From Pandoraea pulmonicola (GTDB lineage Bacteria; Pseudomonadota; Gammaproteobacteria; Burkholderiales; Burkholderiaceae): a stretch of 64,000 bases of DNA. The translations under genes were made by a program, and so were the position numbers. Below, one piece after another: positions 37,690 to 46,840 of this stretch; positions within the stretch are counted from its first letter, which is position 1, and the number at the start of each line of letters is the position of its first letter. The stretch is from the NCBI RefSeq assembly GCF_000815105.2, contig NZ_CP010310.2, positions 1,364,001-1,428,000 on the forward strand. Direction: 5' to 3'. A model generated the notes under the pieces. It did no database searches, was not told where the DNA came from, and saw only the letters and a program-made list of their open reading frames with translations.

Positions 37690-38943
37690 TCAGGCGAACA
37701 CGCGTTTGGCGTGAATGCCCAGACCCAGCGCCACGCTGGCGAGGCGATCGCCGAAGACCGGCGTCGCCTTGGGGAATGCGGCGCACATGGCGCCGGACAG
37801 GCAGCGAAGGCCGGTCGAGCCGCCGGTGAAGTAAAGCGCATCGACGTCTTCGGCCCGCAACCCGGCCAGCGACGCGGTGTGCACGGCGCCCGCCGTGATG
37901 CTCGCGATCTCGTCGCTGACGGCGTCGACCAGAGCCGCTTCCGAAAACGCAATGTTCAGATCGCGCTCGATCACCGAGAGGTCGATGTTCGTCTCGCCGC
38001 CGGCGGACACGTCGATCTTGGCCGCTTCCGCATGACCGACCAGCGCATGGCCCAGACGTAGCTCGACCGTGCGCATGAGGCGGCGATGATGCGTCGGATC
38101 GGCGTACAGATGCGCGGTGAGCGCGAGTTCGCCCACGCGCTTGGGCGTGTAGACGGTATTGATCAGGTGCCACGTGGCCAGATCGAAATAGATCCGGTTG
38201 GGCACTTCCTTGCCGTCGGGACCGAGCGACTTGTAGCCGAGTTCGCGCAGGATCGTGGCGAGTTCGATGCGGCGATCGAAGTCCGTCCCGGCGATGTGCA
38301 CGCCGTGATGCGCCAGCACGTCTTCCTTGCGGTCCAGATGGCGCGCGCGTTCCGGCCCCACGCGAACGAGCGAGAAGTCGGACGTCCCGCCGCCGATGTC
38401 GACGACCAGCACCTGCTGTTCCTCCGCGAGGCGCGACTCGTAGTCGAAAGCCGCGGCGATCGGTTCGAACTGAAACTGCACATCCTTGAAGCCGACATCG
38501 AGCGCGCTCTGTTCGAGCGAGCGTTGCGCGGCGGCGTCGGCGCGCGGATCGTCGTCGACGAAGAACACCGGCCGTCCGAGGACCACTTGCCGCAGGTCCC
38601 CGCCGCTCGCCTTGAGTGCGTGGGTGCGCAGGTGGCGCAGGAACGTGGCGATGATATCGATGTAGCGCATCGCCGAGCCGTTGCCCAGGTCGGTGGTGCT
38701 TTCGATGAGGGACGAGCCGAGCAGGCTCTTGAGCGAGCGCATGAGGCGCCCGTCGTACCCGTCGATGTAATCGGAGACGGCTTGGCGGCCGAACGAGGCG
38801 CGGCCGCCTTCGTCGGCGTTGAAGAAGACGGCGGTCGGCAGCGTGCCGTAGCCGGCTTCGAGCTCGACGAGACGCATGGCCGCACCGTCTTGCACGGCAA
38901 CGGCGGAATTCGAAGTGCCGAAATCGATGGCGCAGAAGCTCAT
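37690..38943 (-). CDS. Hsp70-family ATPase (YegD-like)
   Basis: A 417-residue Hsp70/actin-fold protein lacking the DnaK peptide-binding half. Phosphate-1 motif is CAIDFGTSNSAVAV at the N-terminus, phosphate-2 VLVVDIGGGTSDFSLVRVG, and the adenosine loop LYFTGGSTGLRCLSGAM near the end. It resembles YegD, an atypical DnaK paralogue of uncertain function. The gene is alone, minus strand, with an MFS gene 100 nt upstream. Classification as Hsp70-like is firm; role unknown. Confidence 0.9.
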   Translation of the reverse strand: MSFCAIDFGTSNSAVAVQDGAAMRLVELEAGYGTLPTAVFFNADEGGRASFGRQAVSDYIDGYDGRLMRSLKSLLGSSLIESTTDLGNGSAMRYIDIIATFLRHLRTHALKASGGDLRQVVLGRPVFFVDDDPRADAAAQRSLEQSALDVGFKDVQFQFEPIAAAFDYESRLAEEQQVLVVDIGGGTSDFSLVRVGPERARHLDRKEDVLAHHGVHIAGTDFDRRIELATILRELGYKSLGPDGKEVPNRIYFDLATWHLINTVYTPKRVGELALTAHLYADPTHHRRLMRTVELRLGHALVGHAEAAKIDVSAGGETNIDLSVIERDLNIAFSEAALVDAVSDEIASITAGAVHTASLAGLRAEDVDALYFTGGSTGLRCLSGAMCAAFPKATPVFGDRLASVALGLGIHAKRVFA

Positions 38944-39043
38944 GGCGTTTGCGGCCCGTGTGGGCGAGCCGTAAAAGGTCGGCAGTGTAGCACGGCCGGG
39001 CGGCCGGCCGCATTTCGGTCGGTGGCGTGTCCGAGCGAGCCTG

Positions 39044-40432
39044 TCATCCGCGTGCCGAGCGTGCGCCGGGCTGCGTGGACGGCAACGTGCGCAGGCTGCT
39101 GACGACGGCCGCCACCGCGGCGAAGGCCGCTGCGATGAAAAGCGACGCGCGTGTGCCGGCGCCCTGCGGCGCCACGCTGAACACGAGCGCGACGAGCGCC
39201 GCGCCGGTCGTCTGTCCGGTCAGGCGCGCGGTGCCGAGCATGCCGCTCGCGCCGCCGCTGCGGTGCGCCGGCGCTGACATGAGCATCGCGTAGTTGTTGG
39301 GCGACTGGAACAGACCGAAGCCGAAGCCGCACAGGGCCATGCGCCAGACGATGTCGCCGGTCGTCGGGTGCTGCGGCAGCAAGCCGAGCGCGAGCAGACC
39401 GAGCGCGAAGGCCGCGAGCCCGACCGCGCCGAGCAAGCCTGGCTTGTAGTGTTCGAGCAGACGTCCGGCAATCGGCGCCACGACCATGATGGTGAGGGGC
39501 CACGCGGTCATCAGCAGGCCGGTCTGCACGTGATCGAAGCCGAGCGTGTCCTGCAGGAAGAAGGGCAGCGACACGAACGCGAGCATCTGCGCGCAGAACG
39601 ATGCCATCGACGTGCAGATCGACAGGCCGAAGATCGGGATGCGCAGCAGATCCACGGGCAGCAGCGGCACGGGCTGCGTGCGCTGGCGTCGCACGAACAC
39701 CGTGCCGATAACGACGGCCGCGACGAGTTCGACCGCCACGAGCCAGAGGTCCTGGCCATGACCGAAGGAATCGATGCCGGAGATGAGCAGGCCGAACGTC
39801 AGCGCGCTCAGCACGGCGCCCGTCCAGTCGAACGGGTGCGAGGCGCGCTTGCTGTCGGGCAGCGAGCGCACGGCAATGGCGAAGGCGACGATGCCCAGCG
39901 GCACGTTGATCGCGAAGAGCCACGGCCAGTGGGCGATGGACAGGATGCCGGCGGCGACAGTCGGGCCGGCAGCCGACGAGAAGGCGACGATCAGCGAGTT
40001 GAGCGCGACGCCGCGCCCGAGCCAGCGCGATGGGTAGATTGCCTTCACCAGGGCGGTGTTGACGCTCATGATGCCGGCCGCGCCGAAGCCTTGCGCCACG
40101 CGGGCGACGGTCAGCGTGACGAGCGAGTCCGAGAGCGCGCAGGCGAGCGATGCGAGCGTGAAGACCGCCAGCCCGACGGTATAGACCTTCCGATAACTGA
40201 CAATTTCACCGAGCGCGGCGAGCGGCAGCAGCGAGATGGTGATGGCGAGCTGATAGGCGTTGACGATCCAGATGGACGTGGCGGGGCTGGCGTTCAGGTC
40301 GCGCGCGATCGTGGGCAGCGCCACGTTGGCGATCGCGCTGTCGAGCACCGAGAGCGAGATGGCGAGCATGACGGTGGCAATCGCCCAGACCCGGGCGGGC
40401 ATGGGCATACCGTCGGTGAGTGTGTTGGACAT
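39044..40432 (-). CDS. MFS transporter, DHA2-type (EmrB/QacA-like)
   Basis: A 462-residue exporter. The start is taken at 40432 (MSNTLTDGMPMPARVWAIATVMLAISLSVLDSAIANVALPTIARDL); the earlier ATG adds six residues with poor support. The LDSAIANVALPTIARDL segment is the motif D1 typical of 14-helix DHA2 pumps, and the motif-A region (GEIVSYRKVYTVGLAVF) follows, with antiporter motif C at FSSAAGPTVAAGIL. A twofold 10-bp direct repeat lies upstream at 40575-40605. The protein likely exports drugs or metabolites. It lies between the Hsp70-like and P450 genes, but co-transcription with the P450 is not certain (215-nt gap). Confidence 0.9.
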   Translation of the reverse strand: MSNTLTDGMPMPARVWAIATVMLAISLSVLDSAIANVALPTIARDLNASPATSIWIVNAYQLAITISLLPLAALGEIVSYRKVYTVGLAVFTLASLACALSDSLVTLTVARVAQGFGAAGIMSVNTALVKAIYPSRWLGRGVALNSLIVAFSSAAGPTVAAGILSIAHWPWLFAINVPLGIVAFAIAVRSLPDSKRASHPFDWTGAVLSALTFGLLISGIDSFGHGQDLWLVAVELVAAVVIGTVFVRRQRTQPVPLLPVDLLRIPIFGLSICTSMASFCAQMLAFVSLPFFLQDTLGFDHVQTGLLMTAWPLTIMVVAPIAGRLLEHYKPGLLGAVGLAAFALGLLALGLLPQHPTTGDIVWRMALCGFGFGLFQSPNNYAMLMSAPAHRSGGASGMLGTARLTGQTTGAALVALVFSVAPQGAGTRASLFIAAAFAAVAAVVSSLRTLPSTQPGARSARG

Positions 40433-40574
40433 GAGAGCAACGCAAGGCAAACGGAACGCGCGCCAGGAAAGAGCGGCTCGAGCGCGCGAAAACCGTCATC
40501 CTGCCTCAATTCCTGAAACGAAGCGCCGAGGGCTTGCAATGCCTCGTCGTTAAAGGCTTTCGGGTTTTGGTTTG

Positions 40575-40605
40575 TTGTTTTGTCTGGTGAAATATTTGTT
40601 TTGTC
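40575..40605 (-). promoter_or_regulatory. Direct repeat TTGTTTTGTC x2 upstream of the MFS gene
   Basis: Identical decamers at 40575-40584 and 40596-40605, 21 bp apart, two helical turns. On the minus strand they read GACAAAACAA. They lie about 140-170 nt upstream of the MFS start and may be binding sites for an activator. Confidence 0.5.
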
Positions 40606-40647
40606 AGAAGAAACATGCGCTTCGAAGAGAAGTGACGGATGCCTCAA

Positions 40648-41862
40648 TCACCCCTGTGGCGTAAAGCGAGCGATGCGAATATTACCCAGCAGATGGTAGG
40701 CGGTGCCGTCTGCCACGGCGGGCAGATCGACGCCGTAATCGAGTGCCGTCTGGACGCCGACGGCCGCGATCATGCTGGCGGGCGTGCGCCCTGGGCAGGC
40801 GTGTACGCCATGACCAAAGGTCCACGCGGTGTCGTCCGGCGCCGCGCCAGGAGCCGCCGAAGCGAGCACCACGAGCACCGACTCGCCACGCGCGATCGTG
40901 TGCTCGCCGATGACGGCCGGCGCGAGCAGGAAGCGGCGCGTGTTTTGCACGGGCGGATCGAAACGCGTGACGTCCGCGACGGCCGTGATGGCGTCCCTGA
41001 AGTTGTCCGGTGACCCTGATGGCGCGGGCGCATGCGCTGTCCGGTGCGCGAGCCGACGCAGCCCGTTCGCCACGAGTCCCGCGGTGGCGTCGTGCGCTTG
41101 CGTGAAGAGGCCGACGACGTTCGCCGTGAGTGCGCCGAAGTCGATGGCCTCGTCGCGCTCGGCGGCGCGTGCCGTGGCGCGCAGCCAACTGCCGGACGTG
41201 GCGTTGCCGTCGAGCCAGCGGCTGGCGCGGGCTTGCATTGCCGACGCGGCGAGGTGACCGCGCGCAATCACCTCGCCATCGACCGTCGGACGTGCCGACT
41301 GCGCCATTGCGGCCACGAGACGGCGGACGTCGTCATGGACGGCATGCCACTGCTCGCGCGGCACGCCAAGCCACGCCGCGAGTGCATAGACGGGATGGCG
41401 AAAGACGAAATCGTCGAGACACGCCGGCAGGGCGTCGCCGCTGGCCGTAGGAGCGTCAGCGGCGTGATCCCAGGCGCACCGGCTTGCGTCCCGAAGCCGT
41501 GCGAGCGCATCGGCGTCGGGCTGCAGCGTTGCGAGTCGCGCCTGCAGCCAGGGTTTGAGCGCCGCATGCGTGGGGCCGTCGTTCATGCGAACGAGGGCGC
41601 CGAACCAGTCGCCCGCGGCACCGCCCGCGAGCGCGGCGGGAACGACAGCCCCCGCAGGACGGACGCCGCACGCCGGATGCCGGAGCACGGCGGCCACCGC
41701 CTGCGGCCCGGCTGCGACCCACACGTCAAGCGACGCATCGAAGTCGAACGGGCGGTGTTCGGCCAGCGCTTCGTAGTACGGATAGGGATTGGGATGCGTG
41801 ACGGCTGCCAGTGCATTCGCGGGGGCTGAGGTTGCATCGGGGTACGTGTTGAGATCGGACAT
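40648..41862 (-). CDS. Cytochrome P450 with atypical K-helix
   Basis: A 404-residue class I P450. The start is set at 41862 (MSDLNTYPDATSAPANALAAVTHPNPYPYYEALAEHRPF). The heme motif FGHGVHACPGR (Cys about residue 356) is intact. The I-helix reads LFTQAHDATAGL, keeping the acid but with Ala-Thr in place of the usual Thr-Thr. The K-helix, normally ExxR, reads DVTR before FDPPVQNTRRFL. Substrate unknown; no ferredoxin or ferredoxin reductase is adjacent. It is divergent from an ArsR-like regulator, across 138 nt with a TATC-TTGC-GATA inverted repeat at 41898-41909. Confidence 0.88.
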   Translation of the reverse strand: MSDLNTYPDATSAPANALAAVTHPNPYPYYEALAEHRPFDFDASLDVWVAAGPQAVAAVLRHPACGVRPAGAVVPAALAGGAAGDWFGALVRMNDGPTHAALKPWLQARLATLQPDADALARLRDASRCAWDHAADAPTASGDALPACLDDFVFRHPVYALAAWLGVPREQWHAVHDDVRRLVAAMAQSARPTVDGEVIARGHLAASAMQARASRWLDGNATSGSWLRATARAAERDEAIDFGALTANVVGLFTQAHDATAGLVANGLRRLAHRTAHAPAPSGSPDNFRDAITAVADVTRFDPPVQNTRRFLLAPAVIGEHTIARGESVLVVLASAAPGAAPDDTAWTFGHGVHACPGRTPASMIAAVGVQTALDYGVDLPAVADGTAYHLLGNIRIARFTPQG

Positions 41863-42000
41863 GACGAAGCCTCTCGTATTGGCGTATCGATGATCGTTAT
41901 CTTGCGATATCCGATGTGCTGCACGTTTCATCACGAACTGAAGTATCGAACGTGAGTGCGAGCCTATACTGCGAGGCATGTTCTGCAATGGAGTCGTGCA

Positions 42001-42702
42001 ATGGATATCGCAAGAGACCATGCCCCGAGCGTCAGTTCACTGGCGGCGCTGCTCGCCGACGCGGGGCGCATGACGATGCTCTGGGCGTTGATGGACGGCT
42101 CGGCGCGCCCGGCGGGGGAACTGGCGCTCGTCGCCGGTCTGTCGCCGTCCAGCGCGAGCGGTCATCTGGCGCGGCTGGTCGATGGCGGCGTGCTGGCGCA
42201 GGAGGCGCGCGGCCGTCATCGATACTTCCGCATCGCCACGCCGGAAGCCGCCGCGGCCATCGAGGCGCTCGCGAGCGCGGTGCTCGCAACGCAACAGGCG
42301 CGTCCGCGCCCGGTGCCGGTGAGCCGCGCCACACCGGTGCCGCTGCGTCACGCGCGTACGTGCTACGACCACATGGCCGGCGAGATTGCCGTCGATCTGT
42401 TCGATCGCATGCACACGCGCCGCTGGATCCGCATTGACGGTAGCGATGTCGTATTGACCGATGCGGGCGCGAACGGTCTTGCAGCGCTCGGCGTCGATCT
42501 CGACATGACGCGCGCGCGTCGTCGCCGCTTTGCCTGCACGTGCCCCGACTGGAGCGAGCGCAAGCCGCACCTCGGCGGCGCGCTGGGCGCGGCGCTGCTC
42601 CATACCTGTCTGCATGCGAAATGGTTGGAACCGGCCAGTGAGCCGCGCGCGCTGCGCGTCACGCCGCTCGGTGTACGCAAGCTCGCCACCATCGCTGTGT
42701 GA
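42001..42702 (+). CDS. ArsR-like winged-helix regulator divergent from the P450
   Basis: A 233-residue regulator starting at 42001 (MDIARDHAPSVSSLAALLADAGRMTMLWALMDGSARPAGELALVAGLSPSSASGHLARLVDGGVLAQEARGRHRYFRI). The winged helix covers about residues 12-85. The C-terminal half (ARTCYDHMAGEIAVDLFDRM, then FACTCPDWSERKPHLGGALGAALLHTCL) is typical of the larger ArsR group that carries several Cys and a His after the HTH. TATACT at 41965-41970 may be its -10. It likely controls the P450, as the genes are divergent. Confidence 0.88.
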   Translation: MDIARDHAPSVSSLAALLADAGRMTMLWALMDGSARPAGELALVAGLSPSSASGHLARLVDGGVLAQEARGRHRYFRIATPEAAAAIEALASAVLATQQARPRPVPVSRATPVPLRHARTCYDHMAGEIAVDLFDRMHTRRWIRIDGSDVVLTDAGANGLAALGVDLDMTRARRRRFACTCPDWSERKPHLGGALGAALLHTCLHAKWLEPASEPRALRVTPLGVRKLATIAV

Positions 42703-43151
42703 GCGTCACGCCACCGCACCGCCACCTCGCGGTGAGTGGACTGGCCCTCGCGCCGCAAGCGTTCGCAACGCGAGCGGGCGTGGGGCGTCAGCGGCTTAAC
42801 TGCCGGCGGAAGTCGAGGCGATCAATGTCCTGGGCGAGCGCGTACGACCTAAAGTCCGCTGCACTCGATTCCCCCGTAACGCCCGAAGAACCCGTGGTTC
42901 CCCGAAAACCACTTCGGAAAGCGGATCTGCCGCTCGGCACGCGCGCGGTAGCACGACAAATTTCAACCATCAATTCATGCGTCACCGCTGCAAAACTCGC
43001 CCCTCTCCTGGCCTAAGCTCCGGATTGTTGGTTTCATAAGTGATTCAATGTTCCACCCAATGGTCTTTCCTCATGCCCGTCGGCGTTTTTTGCAACCGGC
43101 GGTCGATGTCGCGCCTTTGTATACGGGTTTTCCCTAGTCAAAAAATCACTT

Positions 43152-43178
43152 TTGACCACGCACATCCCTCTTTATAAT
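43152..43178 (+). promoter_or_regulatory. Candidate promoter of the cupin cluster
   Basis: TTGACC (43152-43157) and a perfect TATAAT (43173-43178), but with a short 15-bp spacer, which suggests a need for an activator. An ATTGAT / ATCAAT inverted repeat (43177-43182 with 43193-43198) overlaps the -10. Confidence 0.6.
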
Positions 43179-43198
43179 TGATCCATATATAAATCAAT

Positions 43199-43214
43199 GT
43201 TTCAAATATGAAAC
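43199..43214. promoter_or_regulatory. Operator-like inverted repeat GTTTCA-AATA-TGAAAC
   Basis: Perfect 6-bp arms around AATA, just downstream of the predicted start of transcription. The position suits a repressor; no adjacent regulator gene is seen to claim it. Confidence 0.6.
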
Positions 43215-43431
43215 GTACCGCGGGGCGGAAAAGACAGGCTGGTAGGCCGAGGATGTGAGCGACCGCCTGCCCACGGCAAGTTGAACGTCCAGAAACACGG
43301 TGGTTTCTCCCCATGCTCAGGTCGATTCAGTTGCAGGACGCGAACGTCGCCGAGGCGTACGCCGAAGTTCGTCATGCCCTGACGGGCCCCCGCCATCTGC
43401 TCAATTCGCAACGCCTTCAAGGAGTTACAAC

Positions 43432-43989
43432 ATGGCGCAAGCCGAAGCTAAAAACACCGCGACGCCGCAGGCTGTCGAGAGCTGGACACAGGCCGAGGGC
43501 CAGTCGTTCGCCGAGTGGCTGGACACGCGTGTGGCGCGTTTCGCCACGCGCAAGTACGACTGGGACGCACTCAAATTCCAGGCCGACTACGACCCGAAGT
43601 ACCGCCGCGCGCAAATGCGCTATGTGGGTACCGGCGGCACCGGCGTGGCTCGGGACACCAACACCGTGCCCGCCGGTCACTTCACGTTCTCGACCATGGT
43701 GATCCCGGCCGGCAACATCGGCCCGAGCCACATCCACATGGACGTCGAGGAAATCTTCTTCGTGATGCGCGGCAAGATGAAAGTGATCTGCGAGCGCGAT
43801 GGCGAGACGTGGGAAGCCGTTCTCGGCGAGCGTGACCTGATCTCGGTGCCGCCGGGCGTGTACCGCACGGAAATCAATATCGGCGACGAAGACGCGCTCA
43901 TGTGCGTGATGCTCGGCTCGCAGAAGCCCGTCACGCCGACGTATCCGCCCGATTCGCCGCTCGCCAGGATCAAGCGCGAGCCGAAGTAA
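43432..43989 (+). CDS. Cupin-domain protein
   Basis: A 185-residue protein with one cupin barrel. The start at 43432 has AAGGAG at 43419-43424. The metal motif is PAGNIGPSHIHMDVEEIFFVMRGKMKVIC (HIH, then E), and the second half RDLISVPPGVYRTEINIGDEDALMCVML supplies the fourth ligand region without an obvious His. An N-terminal helical stretch of about 60 residues precedes the barrel. It heads the plus-strand cluster with a hydrolase, a ThDP enzyme and an aspartate dehydrogenase. It may be a dioxygenase or an isomerase; the sequence does not decide. Confidence 0.82.
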   Translation: MAQAEAKNTATPQAVESWTQAEGQSFAEWLDTRVARFATRKYDWDALKFQADYDPKYRRAQMRYVGTGGTGVARDTNTVPAGHFTFSTMVIPAGNIGPSHIHMDVEEIFFVMRGKMKVICERDGETWEAVLGERDLISVPPGVYRTEINIGDEDALMCVMLGSQKPVTPTYPPDSPLARIKREPK

Positions 43990-44099
43990 GCGCGGGGTTT
44001 CACCCCGAAGTCCGGGGCAGTGGTGCGTTCGCCCGTTGGCGATACGCGCACGCCCCGGCAGAAATTCCGATTCATCGCCACACGCACCGTCCAGAAACC

Positions 44100-44999
44100 A
44101 TGCAAGCCGAAGCCGTCCCGAACGAATTGCCGGAAGATGCCATCGCCGCTTCAATGTGCGCGCGGCTGGCCGCTTTTCCGTACCGCACCGTCGCCACGCG
44201 CGCGGGCACCGTGGGCTACCGGTTGTCGGGCAACGGTGACTTGCCCGTGGTGATGCTGCACGGCATCGGTTCGGGCGCTGCGTCGTGGCTGGCGCAATTC
44301 GAAGCGACGGGTCTCGATGCCGCGCTGTACGCGTGGGACACCCCGGGCTATGGCCAGACGTCGAACGTCGCGCCGGCCGAGCCGCATGCCGACGCCTACG
44401 CCGACGCACTCGAAGCGTGGCTCGACGCGCTGGGACTGGCGCGCGTGGCCCTCGTCGGTCATTCGCTGGGCGCGATCATGGCCACGAAATTTGCGAGCCG
44501 CGCGCCGCAACGGGTGTGCGGGCTGTTCCTGTGCTCGCCCGCGGGCGGCTACGGCAAGGCCGATCCGGAGGTGCGCGCATCCAAGCGCGACAGCCGTCTC
44601 GCCATGCTCGACAAGCTGGGCCCCGCCGGCATGGCGCGCGAGCGCAGCGACAATCTCGTCGCCCCCGCAGCACACGCCTTGTCGCGCGCATGGGTGAAGT
44701 GGAACATGGCGCGCGTGCTGCCCGCCGGCTACCGCCAGGCGACGCATCTGCTCTCGAACGGCGACGTTGCCGGCGAACTCGCACGGTACGTGTCGGCCAA
44801 CGCCGGCCCGGTCGCCGTTGCCGTCGGTGCGCAGGACGCGATCACGACGCCTGCGAGCTGCGCGCGCATCGCCGAAGTCGCCGGCGTGCCGCTGCAGATC
44901 ATCGACGGCGCGGGGCACGCGTCGTACATCGAGACGCCCGACGCGCTCAATGCTTCGCTCGCCGCGTGGCTCGAGCAAGTCGTGGCAGGAGGGCGTTGA
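44100..44999 (+). CDS. Alpha/beta hydrolase
   Basis: A 299-residue hydrolase starting at 44100 (MQAEAVPNELPEDAIAASMC). The oxyanion region is VVMLHGIGSGAASW, the nucleophile elbow VGHSLGAIMA (Ser about 128), and the catalytic His lies in DGAGHASYIE near the end. An acid is expected in VAVGAQDAITTP. It resembles ring-cleavage product hydrolases of the MhpC type, in agreement with the catabolic context, but the substrate is unknown. It lies between the cupin gene and the SDR remnant, with a strong Shine-Dalgarno for the next gene just before its stop. Confidence 0.85.
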   Translation: MQAEAVPNELPEDAIAASMCARLAAFPYRTVATRAGTVGYRLSGNGDLPVVMLHGIGSGAASWLAQFEATGLDAALYAWDTPGYGQTSNVAPAEPHADAYADALEAWLDALGLARVALVGHSLGAIMATKFASRAPQRVCGLFLCSPAGGYGKADPEVRASKRDSRLAMLDKLGPAGMARERSDNLVAPAAHALSRAWVKWNMARVLPAGYRQATHLLSNGDVAGELARYVSANAGPVAVAVGAQDAITTPASCARIAEVAGVPLQIIDGAGHASYIETPDALNASLAAWLEQVVAGGR

Positions 45000-45000
45000 T

Positions 45001-45195
45001 ATGGCACCGGCAGCACGCAAGCGCGCGACGGCCGCCGTCGACATGGTGGCGACATCGTCGGCGCGCGCGGGCAAGCAACGCCTGGGCAAGCCTGAAGAGG
45101 CCGCCGCAGCGATCTTTTTCCTGGCGAGCCCGCAGTCGTCCTATACGACGGGCAGCCACATCGATGTTTCCGGAGGCCTGGCAAGACATGTCTAA
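45001..45195 (+). pseudogene. Remnant of a short-chain dehydrogenase/reductase
   Basis: A 64-codon frame with a strong Shine-Dalgarno (GGAGGG about 7 nt before ATG 45001). The C-terminal 38 residues match the end of an SDR (RLGKPEEAAAAIFFLASP, then [16 protein letters not shown]). The TGxxxGxG nucleotide loop and the YxxxK active site are gone. The frame begins MAPAARKRATAAVD, perhaps the old N-terminus, so about 190 internal codons appear to be lost in frame. It still overlaps the next gene by 8 nt and may serve only for translational coupling. No dehydrogenase activity is expected. Confidence 0.82.
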
Positions 45196-46840
45196 CAAAA
45201 CCACCGTCGGCGAAGTCATCGCGGCGTTTCTCGAACAGTGCGGCGTGAAGACCGCATTCGGCGTGATCTCGATTCACAACATGCCGATTCTCGACGCCAT
45301 CGCGCGGCGCGAAAGGATCCGCTACGTCGGCGCGCGCGGCGAAGCCGGCGCACTGAACATGGCAGACGGTCTGGCGCGCGTGTCGGGCAGCCTCGGCGTG
45401 GCGTTCACGAGCACCGGCACCGCGGCGGGCAACGCCGCGGGCGCGATGGTCGAAGCGCTCACCGCCGGCACGCCCGTGCTGCACATCACCGGTCAGATCG
45501 AGACCGAATTCCTCGACCGCGATCTCGCGTATATCCACGAAGCGCCGGATCAGCTCGGCATGCTCGACGCGATCTCGAAGGCAGCCTACCGTGTGCGCTG
45601 CGTCGACACTGCGCTCTCGACCGTACGCGAAGCCGTGCGTGTCGCGCTGACGCCGCCGGCCGGCCCTGTGAGCGTCGAGATTCCCATCGACATCCAGGCT
45701 GCGGAAATCGAATGGCCGGCCGATCTGGGGGCGCCGCACATTCCGGTGCCGTCGCACGACGACGCCCGTGTGGCCGAGCTAGCCGACAGGCTGGCGGGCG
45801 CGCATCGTCCGCTGCTGTGGCTGGGCGGCGGCGCCCGCGGCGCGCAAGCGGCGGTCAAGCGTCTGGTCGACATGGGTTTCGGCGTGGTGACCAGCGTGCA
45901 GGGGCGCGGTATCGTGCCGGAAGACCACGCGGCAACGCTGGGCGCCTTCAACATCCATCCGACCGTCGAGACGTTCTACAAGACGTGCGACGCGGTGCTC
46001 GTGGTCGGGTCCCGCCTGCGCGGCAACGAGACGCTCAAGTACAGGCTGGCGCTACCGCGTCCGCTTTATCGCGTCGATGCCGACGGGCTGGCCGATAACC
46101 GTGGCTATCGCAACGACCTGTTCGTGCAGGGCGACGCCGCTCGCGTGCTCGACGCGCTGGCCGATCGCCTGCGGGGTCGCCTGTCGGTGGACCCGGCGTT
46201 CCACGCCGATCTCGCCGCGGCCCGCGAGGCGGCCGTCAAGCAGGTCGCCGAAGGTCTCGGCCCGTATCGTCAACTCGTGGCTGCGTTGCAAGGCGCGTTG
46301 GGGCGAGACTTCAACTGGGTGCGCGACGTCACTATCTCCAACAGCACGTGGGGCAACCGCCTGCTGAAGCTTTTCTTGCCGCGCGCCGGTGTGCACGCGC
46401 TGGGCGGCGGCATCGGCCAGGGCATGCAGATGGGCATCGGCGCGGCGCTCGCGGGCGCCGCGAAGAAGACCGTGGCGCTGTGCGGCGACGGAGGCCTGAT
46501 GGTCAACGTCGGCGAGCTGGCCACGGCCGTGCAGGAAAAGGCGCCGGTCATCATCCTGCTGATGAACGACCAGTGCTATGGCGTGATCCGCAACATCCAG
46601 GACGCGCAGTACGGCGGGCGTCGCCACTACGTGCAATTGCACCAGCCGGATTTCGCGGCTTTCTGCGCGAGCCTGCAACTCAGGCACGAACGCATTACCG
46701 CCATCGGCCAGGCCGAAGCCGCCGTGGCACGCGCCGTCGCACACGACGGCCCGGTGCTGCTCGAAGTCGACATGCTATCGGTCGGCAGCTTCGCGTCACC
46801 CTTTGCCGGCCCGCCGGTCCGGGAGAACGCGAATGCGTGA
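45188..46840 (+). CDS. Thiamine-diphosphate-dependent enzyme (acetolactate synthase-like)
   Basis: A 550-residue ThDP enzyme of the AHAS/benzoylformate decarboxylase group. The start is at 45188 ([26 protein letters not shown]). The conserved Glu is in [19 protein letters not shown], the middle domain has [17 protein letters not shown], and the ThDP/Mg motif is [20 protein letters not shown] ending MND instead of the usual [21 protein letters not shown] is the motif near the cofactor tail. It overlaps the SDR remnant and the next gene by 8 nt each. It may decarboxylate a 2-oxo acid; substrate not known. Confidence 0.87.
   Translation: MSNKTTVGEVIAAFLEQCGVKTAFGVISIHNMPILDAIARRERIRYVGARGEAGALNMADGLARVSGSLGVAFTSTGTAAGNAAGAMVEALTAGTPVLHITGQIETEFLDRDLAYIHEAPDQLGMLDAISKAAYRVRCVDTALSTVREAVRVALTPPAGPVSVEIPIDIQAAEIEWPADLGAPHIPVPSHDDARVAELADRLAGAHRPLLWLGGGARGAQAAVKRLVDMGFGVVTSVQGRGIVPEDHAATLGAFNIHPTVETFYKTCDAVLVVGSRLRGNETLKYRLALPRPLYRVDADGLADNRGYRNDLFVQGDAARVLDALADRLRGRLSVDPAFHADLAAAREAAVKQVAEGLGPYRQLVAALQGALGRDFNWVRDVTISNSTWGNRLLKLFLPRAGVHALGGGIGQGMQMGIGAALAGAAKKTVALCGDGGLMVNVGELATAVQEKAPVIILLMNDQCYGVIRNIQDAQYGGRRHYVQLHQPDFAAFCASLQLRHERITAIGQAEAAVARAVAHDGPVLLEVDMLSVGSFASPFAGPPVRENANA

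Larger units (their letters stand above)
42703..43431. other. 729-nt intergenic region before the cupin cluster
   Basis: No credible gene. The left 250 nt is GC-rich; the right part (43020-43215) is AT-rich and contains the promoter and operator described separately. Short frames present have no ribosome site or family motif. The predicted transcript would carry an untranslated leader of about 245 nt. Confidence 0.5.
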
